Part shown: positions 1-11,200 of the stretch, piece by piece
How the letters are laid out: each line of letters opens with the position of its first letter
How positions within the stretch are numbered: position 1 is the stretch's first letter
From: Dichelobacter nodosus
GTDB lineage: Bacteria > Pseudomonadota > Gammaproteobacteria > Beggiatoales > Beggiatoaceae
Reading direction: 5' to 3'
Length of the DNA stretch: 39,402 bases
Assembly (NCBI GenBank): GCA_020720085.1
Contig: DYPE01000011.1
Coordinates: 1-39,402 of the forward strand
Notes under the pieces: model-generated
Told to the model about the DNA's origin: nothing
Database searches by the model: none
Seen by the model: only the letters and a program-made list of their open reading frames with translations
Made by a program: the position numbers and the translations under genes

Positions 1-54
1 CGCGAAGGAGGCAGAACCGTTGGGGCTGGGGTTGTGGCTAAGATTCTTGAGTAA
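1..54 (+). CDS. tuf: Elongation factor Tu, C-terminal end (partial)
   Basis: The first 17 codons read REGGRTVGAGVVAKILE and then TAA, which is the extreme C-terminus of EF-Tu domain 3. The rest of the gene lies outside the window. EF-Tu delivers aminoacyl-tRNA to the ribosome. A tuf copy just before tRNA-Trp and secE is the standard arrangement in beta- and gammaproteobacteria, where a second copy usually follows fusA. The assignment rests on the conserved tail and on context. Confidence 0.9.
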   Translation, partial: REGGRTVGAGVVAKILE

Positions 55-71
55 TATCAATCCATTCATGG

Positions 72-106
72 GGTGGCGCAACTAAAATTTTTTCGGTTGC
101 GTCACC
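72..106 (+). terminator. Hairpin between tuf and tRNA-Trp
   Basis: An 11-bp stem pairs 72-82 with 96-106, with one G-U pair. The 13-base loop holds a run of six T. No T-run follows the stem, so it is not a textbook intrinsic terminator. It could be a weak terminator after tuf or a processing signal in a tuf-tRNA transcript. Confidence 0.4.
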
Positions 107-118
107 AATTCCTAATTT

Positions 119-194
119 AGGCCAGTAGCTCAATTGGCAGAGCGGCGGTCTCCAAAACCGCAGGTTGGGGGTTCGATTCCCTCCTGGCCTGCCA
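119..194 (+). tRNA. tRNA-Trp (anticodon CCA)
   Basis: A complete cloverleaf is visible. The acceptor stem AGGCCAG pairs with CTGGCCT. The D-arm is GCTC/GAGC. The anticodon stem GCGGT/ACCGC closes the loop CTCCAAA, giving anticodon CCA. The T-arm carries GGTTCGATTCC-type sequence, with G73 and an encoded CCA. Its place between tuf and secE is typical for tRNA-Trp in proteobacteria. Confidence 0.97.
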
Positions 195-214
195 TTTTAT
201 TGTAATCAAATTAC

Positions 215-586
215 ATGAATTCAAACGTGGCAGTAACTAACAATGGCCGGCTAGACATTCTTAAGTGGATCATAACCGGTTTATTGCTGGGGGCAGGCGT
301 CTTTGGTTTTTATTACTTCAAAGATGTGCTCCTAATTCTCCGTGTAGTGGGCGTATTGGCCATTTTTGCCGCTGCTGGCGCAGTTGCCATGCAAACCGAT
401 AAGGGGCGGTCAACTATTCGTTTTGCGCGCGAATCCTATATTGAAGTACGCAAAGTGGTTTGGCCCAGTCGGCAAGAAACCATTCAAATGACCTTAGTGG
501 TTTTGGGCATGGTGGCTATATTGTCTATTTTAGTTTGGATAGTAGACGGCATTCTCTTTTACATTGTAAAACAGCTTGTTAGCTAA
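215..586 (+). CDS. secE: Preprotein translocase subunit SecE
   Basis: SecE clamps SecY in the inner-membrane SecYEG channel and is needed for protein export. The 123-residue protein has three predicted membrane segments (about 17-34, 38-58 and 92-117), as in the E. coli-type long SecE rather than the single-helix form. The conserved cytoplasmic amphipathic segment EVRKVVWPSRQET is at 77-89, just before the third helix. The gene begins 20 bases after tRNA-Trp, and nusG begins 12 bases after its stop, so secE-nusG form an operon. No strong Shine-Dalgarno is visible, but the start fits the family length. Confidence 0.97.
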   Translation: MNSNVAVTNNGRLDILKWIITGLLLGAGVFGFYYFKDVLLILRVVGVLAIFAAAGAVAMQTDKGRSTIRFARESYIEVRKVVWPSRQETIQMTLVVLGMVAILSILVWIVDGILFYIVKQLVS

Positions 587-598
587 AGGGATTGCTGA

Positions 599-1132
599 AT
601 GGCAAAGCGCTGGTATGTCGTGCACGCATACTCTGGATTTGAAAAATCGGTTAAGCGTTCGCTAGAAGAACGCATTGTTCGTGGTGGCCTAGAAGAATAT
701 TTTGGCGAGATTTTAGTGCCTACCGAAGAAGTCGTAGAAATGCGAGACGGCCAAAAACGCAAAAGTGACCGTAAATTCTTCCCTGGTTATGTATTGGTTC
801 AAATGGAAATGAACGATGCAAGCTGGCACTTGGTGCATGACGTACCCAAGGTGTTGGGCTTTATCGGTGGCACAAAAGAAAAACCCGCACCCATTACGGA
901 TCAAGAAGCCAATGCCATTTTACAGCGTATTCAAGACGGCACAGACAAGCCCAAGCCTAAAGTACTATTTGAAGTTGGCGAGGTGGTGCGTGTTAACGAA
1001 GGGCCGTTTGCCGATTTCAATGGTGTGGTAGAAGAAGTGAATTATGAAAAAAACAAGTTGCGCGTGGCTGTACTCATTTTTGGACGTGCAACACCCGTAG
1101 AACTAGATTTTTCTCAGGTAGAAAAAGAGTAG
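599..1132 (+). CDS. nusG: Transcription termination/antitermination factor NusG
   Basis: NusG binds RNA polymerase through its N-terminal NGN domain and contacts Rho or ribosomal protein S10 through its C-terminal KOW domain. The 177-residue product starts [21 protein letters not shown], the usual NGN opening. It contains the FFPGYVLV segment near residue 60 and a KOW motif ([19 protein letters not shown]) around 125-145. AAAGGG lies upstream of the ATG. Length and domain order match the family. Rho itself is encoded at 14647-15906 in this window. Confidence 0.98.
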   Translation: MAKRWYVVHAYSGFEKSVKRSLEERIVRGGLEEYFGEILVPTEEVVEMRDGQKRKSDRKFFPGYVLVQMEMNDASWHLVHDVPKVLGFIGGTKEKPAPITDQEANAILQRIQDGTDKPKPKVLFEVGEVVRVNEGPFADFNGVVEEVNYEKNKLRVAVLIFGRATPVELDFSQVEKE

Positions 1133-1296
1133 CATAAAATATTTAGGCGATTGGCAGAAAGAAATGCTGAATTGAGTATGTATGGTTTAACGATATCCGA
1201 ATACCCTACTAAAGAACAGTAATTTTTTTACTAAAATCACCTTTAAATTCAGGGGAGCCGTAAGGCGTTAATAACCCACTTAGGAGTTAGCTATCA

Positions 1297-1725
1297 ATGG
1301 CAAAAAAAGTAACTGCTTATATAAAATTGCAAGTTAAGGCAGGACAAGCCAACCCCAGCCCGCCAGTAGGCCCGGCATTGGGGCAACATGGCTTGAACAT
1401 CATGGAGTTCTGCAAATCGTTTAATGCAGCCACGCAAAGCGTAGAGCCAGGCCTGCCATTACCTGTGGTGATCACCGCGTATTCTGACCGCAGCTTCACC
1501 TTTATCACCAAAACCCCGCCTGCGTCTATTTTATTAAAAAAAGCAGCAGGAATTCAATCGGGCAGCAAAACACCGAATACCAACAAAGTTGGCAAGGTAT
1601 CCCGTGCTCAATTAGAGGTAATTGCGAACACAAAAATGCCTGATCTTACAGCGGCGGATTTAGACGCTGCCGTGCGTACGATTGCCGGTAGTGCCCGTAG
1701 TATGGGTTTGGATGTGGTTGAATAA
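1297..1725 (+). CDS. rplK: 50S ribosomal protein L11
   Basis: L11 sits at the GTPase-associated centre of the large subunit, binds 23S rRNA and is required for RelA-dependent stringent signalling. The 142-residue protein has the N-terminal signature [29 protein letters not shown]-type and the C-terminal rRNA-binding part ending [19 protein letters not shown] Shine-Dalgarno lies about ten bases before the ATG. The 164-base gap after nusG is AT-rich and may hold the promoter known upstream of rplK in E. coli, but no convincing -35/-10 pair was found. Confidence 0.98.
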   Translation: MAKKVTAYIKLQVKAGQANPSPPVGPALGQHGLNIMEFCKSFNAATQSVEPGLPLPVVITAYSDRSFTFITKTPPASILLKKAAGIQSGSKTPNTNKVGKVSRAQLEVIANTKMPDLTAADLDAAVRTIAGSARSMGLDVVE

Positions 1726-1735
1726 GGGGCTGGAC

Positions 1736-2428
1736 ATGGCAAAATTAACTAAAAAAGTAAAAATAATTCGCGAAAAAGTAAAGCCTGGCACAATTTATCC
1801 AATGGATGATGCTATTGGTTTACTCAAATCTTTGCCACCTGCTAAATTTGTGGAATCTGTGGATGCCAGCATTAATCTTGGTGTAGATCCAAGAAAATCC
1901 GACCAAGTTGTGCGTGGTTCAACCGTGTTGCCGCATGGATTGGGTAAAACGGTGCGCGTGGCGGTTTTTGCGCAAGGTGCTAATGCAGAGGAGGCAAAAA
2001 ATGCTGGAGCTGACATTGTAGGCTTTGACGATTTGGCAGCACAAATTAAAGCAGGGGAAATGAATTTTGACGTAGTTATTGCCAGCCCAGACGCTATGCG
2101 CGTGGTTGGCCAATTAGGTCAGATTTTAGGGCCACGTGGTTTAATGCCAAACCCCAAGGTTGGCACGGTCACGCCCAATGTGGCGGAAGCTGTGCGTAAT
2201 GCTAAAGCAGGCCAAGTTCGTTACCGCACAGATAGGGCAGGAATTATTCATTGCAAAATAGGCACATTACAATTTGAGCCAGTTGCGTTGAAAGAAAATT
2301 TACAAGCGCTGCTTTCTAATTTAATGAAAGCCAAACCAAGCACGGCGAAAGGAATTTACATGAAAAAAGTGACAGTTTCTTCCACCATGGGGCCTGGTTT
2401 GGTAATTGATCATTTAAGTTTGTTGTAA
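1736..2428 (+). CDS. rplA: 50S ribosomal protein L1
   Basis: L1 binds 23S rRNA at the E-site stalk. In E. coli it also represses translation of the rplKA mRNA. I chose the ATG at 1736 ([11 protein letters not shown], 230 residues), not the in-frame start at 1682, because the latter would overlap rplK and add 18 non-homologous residues. AAGGGG precedes the chosen ATG, and the gap from the rplK stop is ten bases, consistent with translational coupling. The conserved stretch [18 protein letters not shown] is present. Length matches the family. Confidence 0.97.
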   Translation: MAKLTKKVKIIREKVKPGTIYPMDDAIGLLKSLPPAKFVESVDASINLGVDPRKSDQVVRGSTVLPHGLGKTVRVAVFAQGANAEEAKNAGADIVGFDDLAAQIKAGEMNFDVVIASPDAMRVVGQLGQILGPRGLMPNPKVGTVTPNVAEAVRNAKAGQVRYRTDRAGIIHCKIGTLQFEPVALKENLQALLSNLMKAKPSTAKGIYMKKVTVSSTMGPGLVIDHLSLL

Positions 2429-2700
2429 TTGCACAAACCGAAGTACCTGGTTTGAATTTCGTGCAAACAAACTAAAGACTTTGGGCTATCGACATAGCCG
2501 ATAGCTGTCAAAGACCGCGGGCAGTTTATACTTTAATTGCATCAGCAACCCGCGCAGACGGCCCAACCTTGATGTAGACATGGAAAACTCATGTTCCTTG
2601 CTGGAAAAGGCCGTTTTATTCATTGAGGCGTAATTCCTTAATGTGTTATCGCCAGTCATGCGGTATTTTTAATGCCGCATAAACTAAAGAGGAAGCAATC
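2429..2700 (+). promoter_or_regulatory. L10-type mRNA leader upstream of rplJ
   Basis: The 272 bases between rplA and rplJ are rich in potential RNA structure. A hairpin TTGCAC/GTGCAA with an inner AAACC/GGTTT stem starts right after the rplA stop. Next comes CTTTG...CAAAG enclosing a 7-bp GCTATCG/CGATAGC stem (about 2478-2512), then CGCGGG/CCCGCG. TTGGGC near 2480 can pair with GCCCAA near 2560. A 10-bp hairpin at 2658-2680 lies just before the AGAGGAAG ribosome-binding site. Known biology: the L10-L12 complex binds such a leader to repress rplJL translation. The exact fold is inferred. Confidence 0.6.
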
Positions 2701-3228
2701 ATGGCACTAAAGCTTGAAGATAAGCAAGCGATTATTACTGAAGTAGCAGAGATCGCCGGAAGTGCCTACTCTGCGGTGGTAGCTGAATATCGTGGCCTAT
2801 CCGTGGCGGACATGACTGATCTGCGGAAAAAAGCGCGCGAATCTAACGTATATCTGAAAGTAGTCAGAAATACGCTTGCTCGGCGCGCTGTGGAAGGTAC
2901 TCATTTCAGTTGCTTGCAAGAAGCGCTGGTAGGTCCAGTGGTTTTGGCATTTTCACAAGAAGAGCCTGGATCGGCGGCCCGTGTTATCCGGGATTTTGTG
3001 AAAACCCATGAAAAAATGATAGTAACTGCTATCGCCGTCGGGGGCAAGAAATTGCCCAGTTCCGAATTAGATGCGGTCGCTAAATTGCCTACTTACAAAG
3101 AAGCGTTATCAACACTGCTTGCAGTGATGAAAGCGCCTATTTCTAAGTTTGTACGTACCCTGGCCGAACCGCACGCCAAGTTGGCGCGCACCATCGCTGC
3201 AATTCGCGATCAAAAACAATCCGCATAA
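2701..3228 (+). CDS. rplJ: 50S ribosomal protein L10
   Basis: L10 forms the base of the ribosomal stalk and carries the L7/L12 dimers. The 175-residue product begins MALKLEDKQAIITEVAEIA and contains the rRNA-binding segment AEYRGLSVADMTDLRKKARE and VVRNTLARRAVEGT. Its C-terminal helix, which binds L7/L12, is present. AAGAGGAAG lies at a good distance before the ATG. rplL follows 31 bases after the stop, giving the usual rplJ-rplL pair, probably regulated through the structured leader upstream. Confidence 0.98.
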   Translation: MALKLEDKQAIITEVAEIAGSAYSAVVAEYRGLSVADMTDLRKKARESNVYLKVVRNTLARRAVEGTHFSCLQEALVGPVVLAFSQEEPGSAARVIRDFVKTHEKMIVTAIAVGGKKLPSSELDAVAKLPTYKEALSTLLAVMKAPISKFVRTLAEPHAKLARTIAAIRDQKQSA

Positions 3229-3259
3229 TATCATTTAATTTCTGGTTAAGGAGATTTTC

Positions 3260-3640
3260 ATGTCTATTTCAAAAAAAGATGAAATTTTAGAAGCCATTGC
3301 GAATATGACCGTAATGGAAGTCGTTGAATTAATTTCTGCGATGGAAGAAAAATTTGGCGTATCCGCTGCCGCTGCCGTAGCAGTAGCAGCGCCTGTTGCT
3401 GCCGAAGCTGCTGCTCCGGTCGAAGAGAAAACAGAGTTCGACGTAGTAATGACCAGCTTTGGTGCTAACAAAGTCGGGGTAATTAAGGTCGTGCGTTCGC
3501 TTACCAACCTGGGCTTGAAAGAGGCTAAAGATTCGGTGGAAGGTGTGCCTTCCGTGGTCAAGGAGGCAGTATCCAAGGCCGATGCCGAAAAGATGAAGAA
3601 AGAGTTAGAAGAAGCTGGCGCCAGCGTGGAAATTAAATAA
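3260..3640 (+). CDS. rplL: 50S ribosomal protein L7/L12
   Basis: L7/L12 is the multi-copy acidic stalk protein that recruits translational GTPases. The 126-residue product has the N-terminal dimerisation helix ([21 protein letters not shown]), an Ala/Val/Pro-rich hinge around residues 35-53 and the globular C-terminal domain ([21 protein letters not shown]). AAGGAG precedes the ATG. It is a standard length and carries no visible lesion. A 436-base gap to rpoB follows and contains attenuator-like structures. Confidence 0.98.
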   Translation: MSISKKDEILEAIANMTVMEVVELISAMEEKFGVSAAAAVAVAAPVAAEAAAPVEEKTEFDVVMTSFGANKVGVIKVVRSLTNLGLKEAKDSVEGVPSVVKEAVSKADAEKMKKELEEAGASVEIK

Positions 3641-3733
3641 TTTTACTGTTATTTGCAGCATCTAAAAAAGTCAGTAGTTTCCATAAGTTAGGCATGGCTT
3701 TTTATTGAATTATTTCTAGGGAGGATATTGCGA

Positions 3734-3784
3734 ATGGAAGGCACACGCCATAAACGACATTTTTCCCTAGAAGATTTTGAATGA
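3734..3784 (+). CDS. Candidate 16-residue leader peptide before rpoB
   Basis: A short ORF encodes MEGTRHKRHFSLEDFE followed by TGA. A strong Shine-Dalgarno, AGGGAGG (3718-3724), sits nine bases before its ATG. The stop codon at 3782-3784 lies three bases upstream of an RNA segment (3788-3795) that can join two alternative hairpins leading to a terminator at 3862-3891. The peptide is basic and rich in His/Arg at residues 5-9. I know of no named family for it. Its location suggests a ribosome-dependent attenuator for rpoBC, but expression is not shown. Confidence 0.4.
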   Translation: MEGTRHKRHFSLEDFE

Positions 3785-3786
3785 CG

Positions 3787-3891
3787 TGCCAATTTTTGTG
3801 ATTTGGCAAACTTGGATGCGCATACTTTATTTATTAAATTCCAAAGTTGATTTATTAAATTGGCTGGTGGCCCCTGGCTACCGGCCTTTTT
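3787..3891 (+). promoter_or_regulatory. rplL-rpoB attenuator: competing hairpins and intrinsic terminator
   Basis: Three mutually exclusive pairings are visible. First, TGCCAA (3787-3792) pairs with TTGGCA (3803-3808). Second, GCCAATTT (3788-3795) pairs perfectly with AAATTGGC (3857-3864). Third, an 11-bp stem (3862-3872 with 3876-3886, loop CCT) is followed by TTTTTCTATTTT, a strong intrinsic terminator. The second pairing removes the first three bases of the terminator stem, so it could act as an antiterminator. In E. coli a partial terminator between rplL and rpoB lowers rpoBC transcription. The switch itself is inference. The remaining gap to 4076 is AT-rich, and I see no gene in it. Confidence 0.65.
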
Positions 3892-4076
3892 CTATTTTGA
3901 AAAATTTTATTTAGCCTGTGTAATTGCTTTTTCCAGACAAAAATATCCATAAAAAACACATATTAGCTGAAGCATCACCATATACTTAAATAAATTTAAT
4001 TATCTAAGTTTTTTCAGATTTATTTGTAGTATCCAAGGCTCTGCAGAGCATGATCCTTTATCGTTAAGGAGCAATA

Positions 4077-7000
4077 ATGGCTTATTCATTTACCGAGAAA
4101 AAACGCATCCGTAAAGACTTCGGAAAGCGACCCAAGATTCTTCAAGTTCCCTACCTACTGGCCACACAGATTGAATCATATCGAAACTTTCTGCAATTGG
4201 AAAAAGCATCTGAACAGCGTGCTGATATAGGCTTACATGCAGCATTCACCTCTGTCTTCCCAATTGAAAGTTATTCTGGCAGCGCTGTACTAGAGTATGC
4301 GGGCTACCGGTTTGGTAAGCCTCCTTTTGATGTGCGGGAGTGCCAATCGCGTGGCATGACCTACGCCGCACCCTTGCGGGTTAAAATTCGCCTGGTACTG
4401 TATGAAAAAGACAGCAAAGTCAAAGCAGTACGGGATGTGCGTGAACAAGAAGTATACATGGGTGATATTCCATTAATGACCGATAATGGAACATTTGTTA
4501 TTAATGGTACAGAACGGGTTATTGTTTCTCAACTACATCGCTCTCCGGGTGTGTTTTTTGACCATGATAAAGGCAAAACGCATTCATCGGGTAAGCTTTT
4601 ATTTAATGCCCGTATTATTCCCTATCGCGGTTCCTGGTTGGATTTTGAATTTGATCCCAAGGATTGCGTCTTTGTACGTATTGATCGCCGCCGCAAACTA
4701 CCTGCGACAATTTTACTGCGTGCATTGGGTTTCTCAAATGCCAGAATGTTGGAAATATTTTTTGATGTCAATCAATTTGTCAGGGTTGGTCAAGAATTTG
4801 CATTAACCTTGATCCCTGATCGCTTGCGAGGAGAAACTATTCCTTTTGACATCAAGGCATCCGATGGTGCGGTAATTATTGAAGCGGGTCGGAGAATTAC
4901 GCCAAAGCAAATCCGCATGTTGGAAAAGGCCGGTGTTAATGAACTGGTAGTGCCGGCTGAATATTTATATGGCAAAGTAATCGCTCACGATTTGATTGAT
5001 AAGGAAACTGGAGAGTTATTGGCTCCGGCGAATAGTGAAATTACGCCGGAATTATATGGGACAATTATAGCCTCTTCAATATCTGATTTTCGTACGTTGT
5101 TTATAAACGACTTAGATCGGGGGCCATTTATTTCGGAAACACTGCGTATTGATCCTACGGTCACAGAATTAGATGCGCTGGTAGAAATTTATCGGATGAT
5201 GCGCCCAGGCGAGCCTCCAACCAAGGAAGCGGCGGAAGCTTTATTCCAAGGCTTATTTTTCAGTGATGAGCGTTACGATTTATCCTCGGTAGGACGCATG
5301 AAATTTAATCGCCGGGTAGGCCGCGAAGAGTTGACTGGCTCTGGCGTGTTATCTACTGACGATATTTTAGAGGTATTGCGCGTATTAATTGATATTCGCA
5401 ACGGTAAAGGCCAAGTGGATGATATTGACCATTTGGGCAACCGCCGCATACGCAGTGTGGGTGAAATGACGGAAAATCAATTTCGCATGGGCCTGGTGCG
5501 GGTTGAGCGTGCGGTTAAAGAACGCCTGAGCCTAGCGGAATCCGAAAATTTGATGCCACAAGAGTTGATGAATGCCAAACCGATTTCCGCTGCAATCCGT
5601 GAATTTTTTGGTGCCAGCCAATTATCGCAATTCATGGATCAAAATAATCCTCTTTCGGAAATTACTCATAAACGCCGTGTTTCTGCGCTAGGACCTGGCG
5701 GCTTAACCCGCGATCGAGCAGGTTTTGAGGTGCGCGACGTACATCCTACCCATTATGGCCGAGTTTGTCCGATTGAAACCCCAGAAGGACCAAACATTGG
5801 CTTAATTAATTCCTTAGCTGTGTTTGCGCGCACCAATGAATATGGCTTTTTAGAAACGCCTTATCGCAAAGTGGTTAATCGTCGCGTGACCGATGCCATT
5901 GAGTATTTGTCTGCGATTGAGGAAGGGCAGTACATCATTGCACAAGCCAATGCGGAATTGAACGATGCGGACGAATTGACGGAAGACTTAGTACCTTGTC
6001 GCCACAAAGAAGAATTTACGCTTAAGCCATCGTCAGAAGTCACGCATATGGACATTTCTCCTTTGCAGATTGTCTCGGTGGCGGCATCTTTGATTCCTTT
6101 CCTAGAACATAATGATGCTAACCGCGCATTGATGGGATCAAACATGCAACGCCAAGCCGTGCCGCTCATCCGCACCGAAAAGCCGTTATGCGGCACAGGA
6201 ATGGAGCGCACTGTGGCTGTGGATTCTGGCGTGGTGGTGGTGGCTAAGCGCGGAGGTTTGGTAGACACCGTGGACGCTTCACGTATTGTGGTGCGCGTGG
6301 ATGATAGCGAGGCAGAGGGATTTGAAACCGGCGCAGGGGTGGATATTTATACACTGACCAAATATTCTCGTTCCAATCAAAACACTTGTATTAACCAACG
6401 CCCGCTGGTTAAACCGGGTGATCGCATTTACAAAGGGGACGTATTGGCAGATGGCCCGTCCACGGACTTAGGCGAGTTGGCTTTAGGCCAAAATATGTTG
6501 GTGGCCTTTATGCCTTGGAACGGCTATAACTTTGAAGACTCCATTTTATTGTCTGAGCGCGTGGTCAAGGAAGACCGGTTTACCTCGATTCATATTGTTG
6601 AGCTTTCTTGTGTGGCGCGTGACACCAAACTCGGGCCGGAAGAAATTACGGGGGATATTCCCAATGTGGCAGAATCCGCGTTGAATAAATTAGACGAGGC
6701 AGGCATTGTTTATATTGGTGCGGAGGTAAAGCCTGGCGATATTTTGGTGGGTAAAGTCACGCCCAAAGGTGAAACACAACTTACTCCAGAAGAAAAACTG
6801 TTACGCGCAATTTTTGGAGAAAAGGCTTCGGATGTAAAAGATACTTCATTGCGCGTGCCCTCTGGAACTTTTGGCACGGTGATTGATGTCCAGGTATTTA
6901 CCCGTGACGGTATGGATAAAGATTCTCGCGCAAAATCCATAGAACAGTCCGAAATTGACAAGGTGAGAAAAGATTTACATGATCAATTGCGAATTTTGGA

Positions 7001-8165
7001 AGGTGATTTGTATCAGCGCTTAGAAAAATTATTGGTAGGGAAGGTAGCGATTTCTGGCCCAATCGGCTTAAAATCTGGCACTAAAATTACTAAGCGATAT
7101 TTGACAGATTTATCGCATACACAGTGGTTTGAAATTGAAGTGGAAAGCAAGGAAATTGCCGAACACTTAGTCCGCGCGCAGCAGCATTTGCGTCACCAGC
7201 GCAAACAATTTGATGAGTATTTTGAAGAAAAACGTAAAAAAATTACCGCTGGCGATGATTTAGCGCCAGGCGTGCTCAAAATGGTCAAAGTCAATTTGGC
7301 GGTTAAACGTCGCGTGCAGCCGGGTGACAAAATGGCGGGGCGCCATGGTAATAAAGGCGTGGTATCTATGATTGTGCCAGAAGAAGACATGCCATTTATG
7401 GCGGATGGCACGCCAGTAGACGTGGTATTAAATCCGCTGGGTGTTCCATCGCGTATGAACATCGGTCAAATTTTGGAAACTCATTTAAGCTGGGCAGCCA
7501 AAGGGGTGGGCAAGAAAATTGGCCAATTGCTGACTGCTCAGGCTAAAGTAGCTGAATTGCGTGATTTTTTAGACAAAGTGTATAACCAAACGGGCGACGG
7601 CGCACGCCAGGAAGACCTTACGCAATTTTCCGATCAAGAAATCCTGGAGCTGGCTAATAATCTCAAATTTGGTGTGCCCATTGCCACGCCAGTGTTTGAC
7701 GGTGCGACGGAAGAAGAAATCAAGGCCATGTTCCAATTGGCCAATCTTGCTGAAAGCGGCCAGGTCACTCTATATGATGGGCGTACTGGTGAACAGTTTG
7801 AACGTTCAGTTACAGTGGGTTATATGCACATGCTTAAGCTTAACCACTTGGTGGACGACAAAATGCACGCCCGTTCCACAGGGCCTTACAGCCTGGTTAC
7901 CCAGCAACCGCTGGGTGGCAAGGCGCAATTTGGTGGCCAACGATTTGGTGAAATGGAAGTGTGGGCGTTGGAAGCATATGGCGCGGCCTACACCTTGCAA
8001 GAAATGTTGACGGTAAAATCCGATGATGTGAATGGACGCACGCGGATTTATAAAAATATTGTGGACGGTGATCACCGCATGGAAGCCGGTATGCCGGAGT
8101 CCTTCAATGTTTTGCTTAAGGAAATCCGCTCGTTGAGTATAGACATTGAGTTGGGCCAGGGTTAA
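4077..8165 (+). CDS. rpoB: DNA-directed RNA polymerase subunit beta
   Basis: RpoB forms half of the RNA polymerase active-site cleft. The 1362-residue protein aligns throughout with E. coli RpoB by eye. It begins [19 protein letters not shown] and ends with a LSIDIELGQ-type tail. The rifampicin region (from about residue 512, [20 protein letters not shown], then [11 protein letters not shown]) has the sensitive-type residues, and [17 protein letters not shown] follows. TAAGGAG precedes the ATG. Transcription likely comes from the upstream ribosomal operon through the attenuator region. rpoC follows after 90 bases. Confidence 0.99.
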   Translation: MAYSFTEKKRIRKDFGKRPKILQVPYLLATQIESYRNFLQLEKASEQRADIGLHAAFTSVFPIESYSGSAVLEYAGYRFGKPPFDVRECQSRGMTYAAPLRVKIRLVLYEKDSKVKAVRDVREQEVYMGDIPLMTDNGTFVINGTERVIVSQLHRSPGVFFDHDKGKTHSSGKLLFNARIIPYRGSWLDFEFDPKDCVFVRIDRRRKLPATILLRALGFSNARMLEIFFDVNQFVRVGQEFALTLIPDRLRGETIPFDIKASDGAVIIEAGRRITPKQIRMLEKAGVNELVVPAEYLYGKVIAHDLIDKETGELLAPANSEITPELYGTIIASSISDFRTLFINDLDRGPFISETLRIDPTVTELDALVEIYRMMRPGEPPTKEAAEALFQGLFFSDERYDLSSVGRMKFNRRVGREELTGSGVLSTDDILEVLRVLIDIRNGKGQVDDIDHLGNRRIRSVGEMTENQFRMGLVRVERAVKERLSLAESENLMPQELMNAKPISAAIREFFGASQLSQFMDQNNPLSEITHKRRVSALGPGGLTRDRAGFEVRDVHPTHYGRVCPIETPEGPNIGLINSLAVFARTNEYGFLETPYRKVVNRRVTDAIEYLSAIEEGQYIIAQANAELNDADELTEDLVPCRHKEEFTLKPSSEVTHMDISPLQIVSVAASLIPFLEHNDANRALMGSNMQRQAVPLIRTEKPLCGTGMERTVAVDSGVVVVAKRGGLVDTVDASRIVVRVDDSEAEGFETGAGVDIYTLTKYSRSNQNTCINQRPLVKPGDRIYKGDVLADGPSTDLGELALGQNMLVAFMPWNGYNFEDSILLSERVVKEDRFTSIHIVELSCVARDTKLGPEEITGDIPNVAESALNKLDEAGIVYIGAEVKPGDILVGKVTPKGETQLTPEEKLLRAIFGEKASDVKDTSLRVPSGTFGTVIDVQVFTRDGMDKDSRAKSIEQSEIDKVRKDLHDQLRILEGDLYQRLEKLLVGKVAISGPIGLKSGTKITKRYLTDLSHTQWFEIEVESKEIAEHLVRAQQHLRHQRKQFDEYFEEKRKKITAGDDLAPGVLKMVKVNLAVKRRVQPGDKMAGRHGNKGVVSMIVPEEDMPFMADGTPVDVVLNPLGVPSRMNIGQILETHLSWAAKGVGKKIGQLLTAQAKVAELRDFLDKVYNQTGDGARQEDLTQFSDQEILELANNLKFGVPIATPVFDGATEEEIKAMFQLANLAESGQVTLYDGRTGEQFERSVTVGYMHMLKLNHLVDDKMHARSTGPYSLVTQQPLGGKAQFGGQRFGEMEVWALEAYGAAYTLQEMLTVKSDDVNGRTRIYKNIVDGDHRMEAGMPESFNVLLKEIRSLSIDIELGQG

Positions 8166-8255
8166 TTAACAAACTGAAAGAACAAGTGCGGGTTTGTTCT
8201 CCAAAATTCCTGGTTCTATTGCATAACTGACCATACCTAACTGAGGAAGAATCCC

Positions 8256-11200
8256 TTGAAAGACTTGATGCATTTATTGAACAACCAAGGGGCGGCTGAG
8301 GAATTTGACCGCATATGTATTTCCTTGGCTTCCCCAGAAAAGATTCGTTCTTGGTCTTTTGGTGAAGTCAAAAAACCAGAGACCATTAACTACCGCACGT
8401 TCAAACCAGAGCGCGACGGTCTGTTTTGCGCCAAAATTTTTGGCCCGGTAAAAGATTATGAATGTTTATGCGGCAAATATAAGCGGCTAAAACATCGTGG
8501 CGTAGTGTGCGAAAAATGTGGTGTAGAAGTCACACAGGCTAAAGTGCGGCGCGAACGCATGGGGCATATAGAATTGGCCAGCCCTGTGGCACATATTTGG
8601 TATTTGAAATCGTTGCCATCGCGCATGGGCTTAATTTTGGATTTAGCATTGCGCGACATTGAGCGAATTCTTTATTTTGAAGCCTATGTGGTGATTGACC
8701 CGGGCATGACCAAGTTGGAACGCGGTCAATTGTTAACCGAGGAAGCCTATTTGGAGGCATTCGAGGAATATGGCAACGAATTTGAAGCCTTGATGGGTGC
8801 AGAAGCCATCCAAAAAATGCTCTCATCCATTCGTTTAGTAGAAGAAGTGAACCGCATCCGCGAAGAAATCGAGGGCACAACCTCGGAATCCAAAGCCAAA
8901 AAACTAAGCAAGCGACTGAAATTACTTGAGTCTTTTTTATCGTCCGGCAATCACCCGGAATGGATGGTGCTCACGGTATTGCCTGTGCTGCCGCCAGAGT
9001 TGCGCCCGTTGGTGCCGCTGGACGGCGGACGTTTCGCCACCTCGGATTTAAACGACTTATATCGGCGTGTTATTAACCGTAACAACCGCCTGCGCCGTCT
9101 GCAAGACCTATGCGCGCCAGAAATTATTGTGCGCAATGAAAAGCGGATGTTGCAAGAAGCGGTGGATGCGCTGTTGGACAATGGTCGCCGAGGCCGCGCC
9201 ATTTCTGGCTCCAACAAACTACCGCTAAAATCGCTGGCCGATATGATCAAGGGTAAACAAGGTCGTTTCCGCCAAAACTTGCTGGGCAAGCGCGTGGATT
9301 ATTCGGGGCGCTCGGTCATTGTGGTAGGCCCGGCATTGCGTTTGCACCAATGCGGCCTACCCAAAAAAATGGCATTGGAGCTATTCAAACCGTTTATTTT
9401 TGGCAAATTGGAACATCGCGGCCTAGCCACCACCATCAAAGCCGCTAAAAAAATGGTAGAGCGCGAAGAACCAGTGGTATGGGATATTTTGGAAGAGGTC
9501 ATCCGCGAACATCCTGTGATGCTCAATCGTGCGCCCACCTTGCACCGGCTCGGCATTCAGGCGTTTGAGCCAGTGCTGATTGAAGGCAAGGCCATCCAAT
9601 TGCACCCATTGGTGTGTACTGCGTTTAATGCTGACTTTGACGGCGACCAAATGGCGGTACACATTCCGCTGTCCTTGGAAGCGCAACTGGAAGCACGCGC
9701 GCTGATGATGTCCACCAACAATATTCTTTCTCCCGCCAATGGTCAGCCAATTATTGTGCCCACGCAAGACGTGGTGTTGGGGCTGTACTATATGTCGCGC
9801 GAGCGGGTGGGTGCCTTGGGCGAGGGCATGATTTTTTCTAGCATCAAAGAATTGCGTCGCGCCTGGGAAAACCGCGTGGTATCCATGAATGCCAAGGTGA
9901 AAGTCCGCATCCGTGAGTTGGTGCAAGCAGAGGAGGGCGGCCCAACGCAAGAATGCTTCCGTGTGGTAGAAACTGTGGCGGGGCGTGCCATGGTATGGGA
10001 CATTATGCCGCCCGAACTGCCGTTTGCGCTCATCAATACCAATTTAACCAAAAAAGCCATTTCTAAATTGATCGATGCTGCCTACCGTCGGGTAGGGCTG
10101 AAGGACACGGTGGTGTTCGCGGATCAACTGATGTACACCGGTTTTCATTTCGCCACCCGTGCGGGGATTTCCATTGGTGTGGAAGACATGGAGGTTCCTG
10201 AGGAAAAAGGGGAAATCCTAAATAAGGCGCAGAAAGAAATCAAAGAAATCGAAGATCAGTATGCAGCAGGTTTGGTCACCAATGGCGAACGCTATAACAA
10301 AGTGGTAGACATCTGGTCGCGCACCAACGATGTGGTGGCTAAGGTGATGATGAAAAAACTCAGCACGGAGACCGTAATCACGCCGGAGGGCAACAAAGTT
10401 GACCAGGCCTCATTCAACTCCATTTACATGATGGCTGACTCCGGCGCGCGTGGTTCTGCTGCGCAAATTCGCCAATTGGCTGGAATGCGCGGCTTGATGG
10501 CCAAACCGGATGGTTCAATCATTGAAACCCCGATTACTGCCAACTTCCGCGAAGGGTTGAACGTATTGCAATACTTTATTTCTACCCACGGCGCACGCAA
10601 GGGCTTGGCGGATACTGCGCTAAAAACGGCCAACTCCGGTTATCTAACCCGACGTTTGGTGGATGTGGCGCAAGATTTGGTGGTGCTGGAGAGCGATTGC
10701 GGTGCAAGCAAAGGCTTAGAAATGGCACCAATTATTGAAGGCGGCGACGTAGTGGAACCGCTGGGCGACCGCGTGCTGGGCCGGGTATTGGCGCAAGATA
10801 TTTCTTTGCCTGGCGAGGAAGTGATCGCCATTGAAGCTGGCACGCTGTTGGATGAAAAGTTGGTACAGAAACTCGATCAAATGGGCGTGGATCGCGTGGT
10901 TGTGCGCTCACCCATCACCTGTGAGTCGCGCTACGGCATTTGCGCCAAGTGTTATGGTCGCGATTTGGGTCGTGGCCATTTGGTCAGCAGAGGCGAAGCA
11001 GTGGGCGTAATCGCGGCACAATCTATTGGCGAACCAGGCACACAGTTGACTATGCGTACCTTCCACATCGGCGGTGCGGCCTCCGGTGCGGTGGCGGTGA
11101 ATAACATTCAGGTTAAGTCGAATGGCACGATCCGCCTGCAAAATATCAAAATTATTCAACAAAAAAGCAAAACAGAAGAAAATTCACCGCGCTTTATCGC

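Noticed and set aside
1133-1296. Promoter upstream of rplK
   Set aside because: The region is AT-rich, but the best -35/-10 pair (TTGAGT/TATCCG) is too weak to call.
3235-3576. 113-codon ORF antisense to rplL
   Set aside because: It is a mirror of the Ala-rich L7/L12 hinge codons, with no independent start signals.
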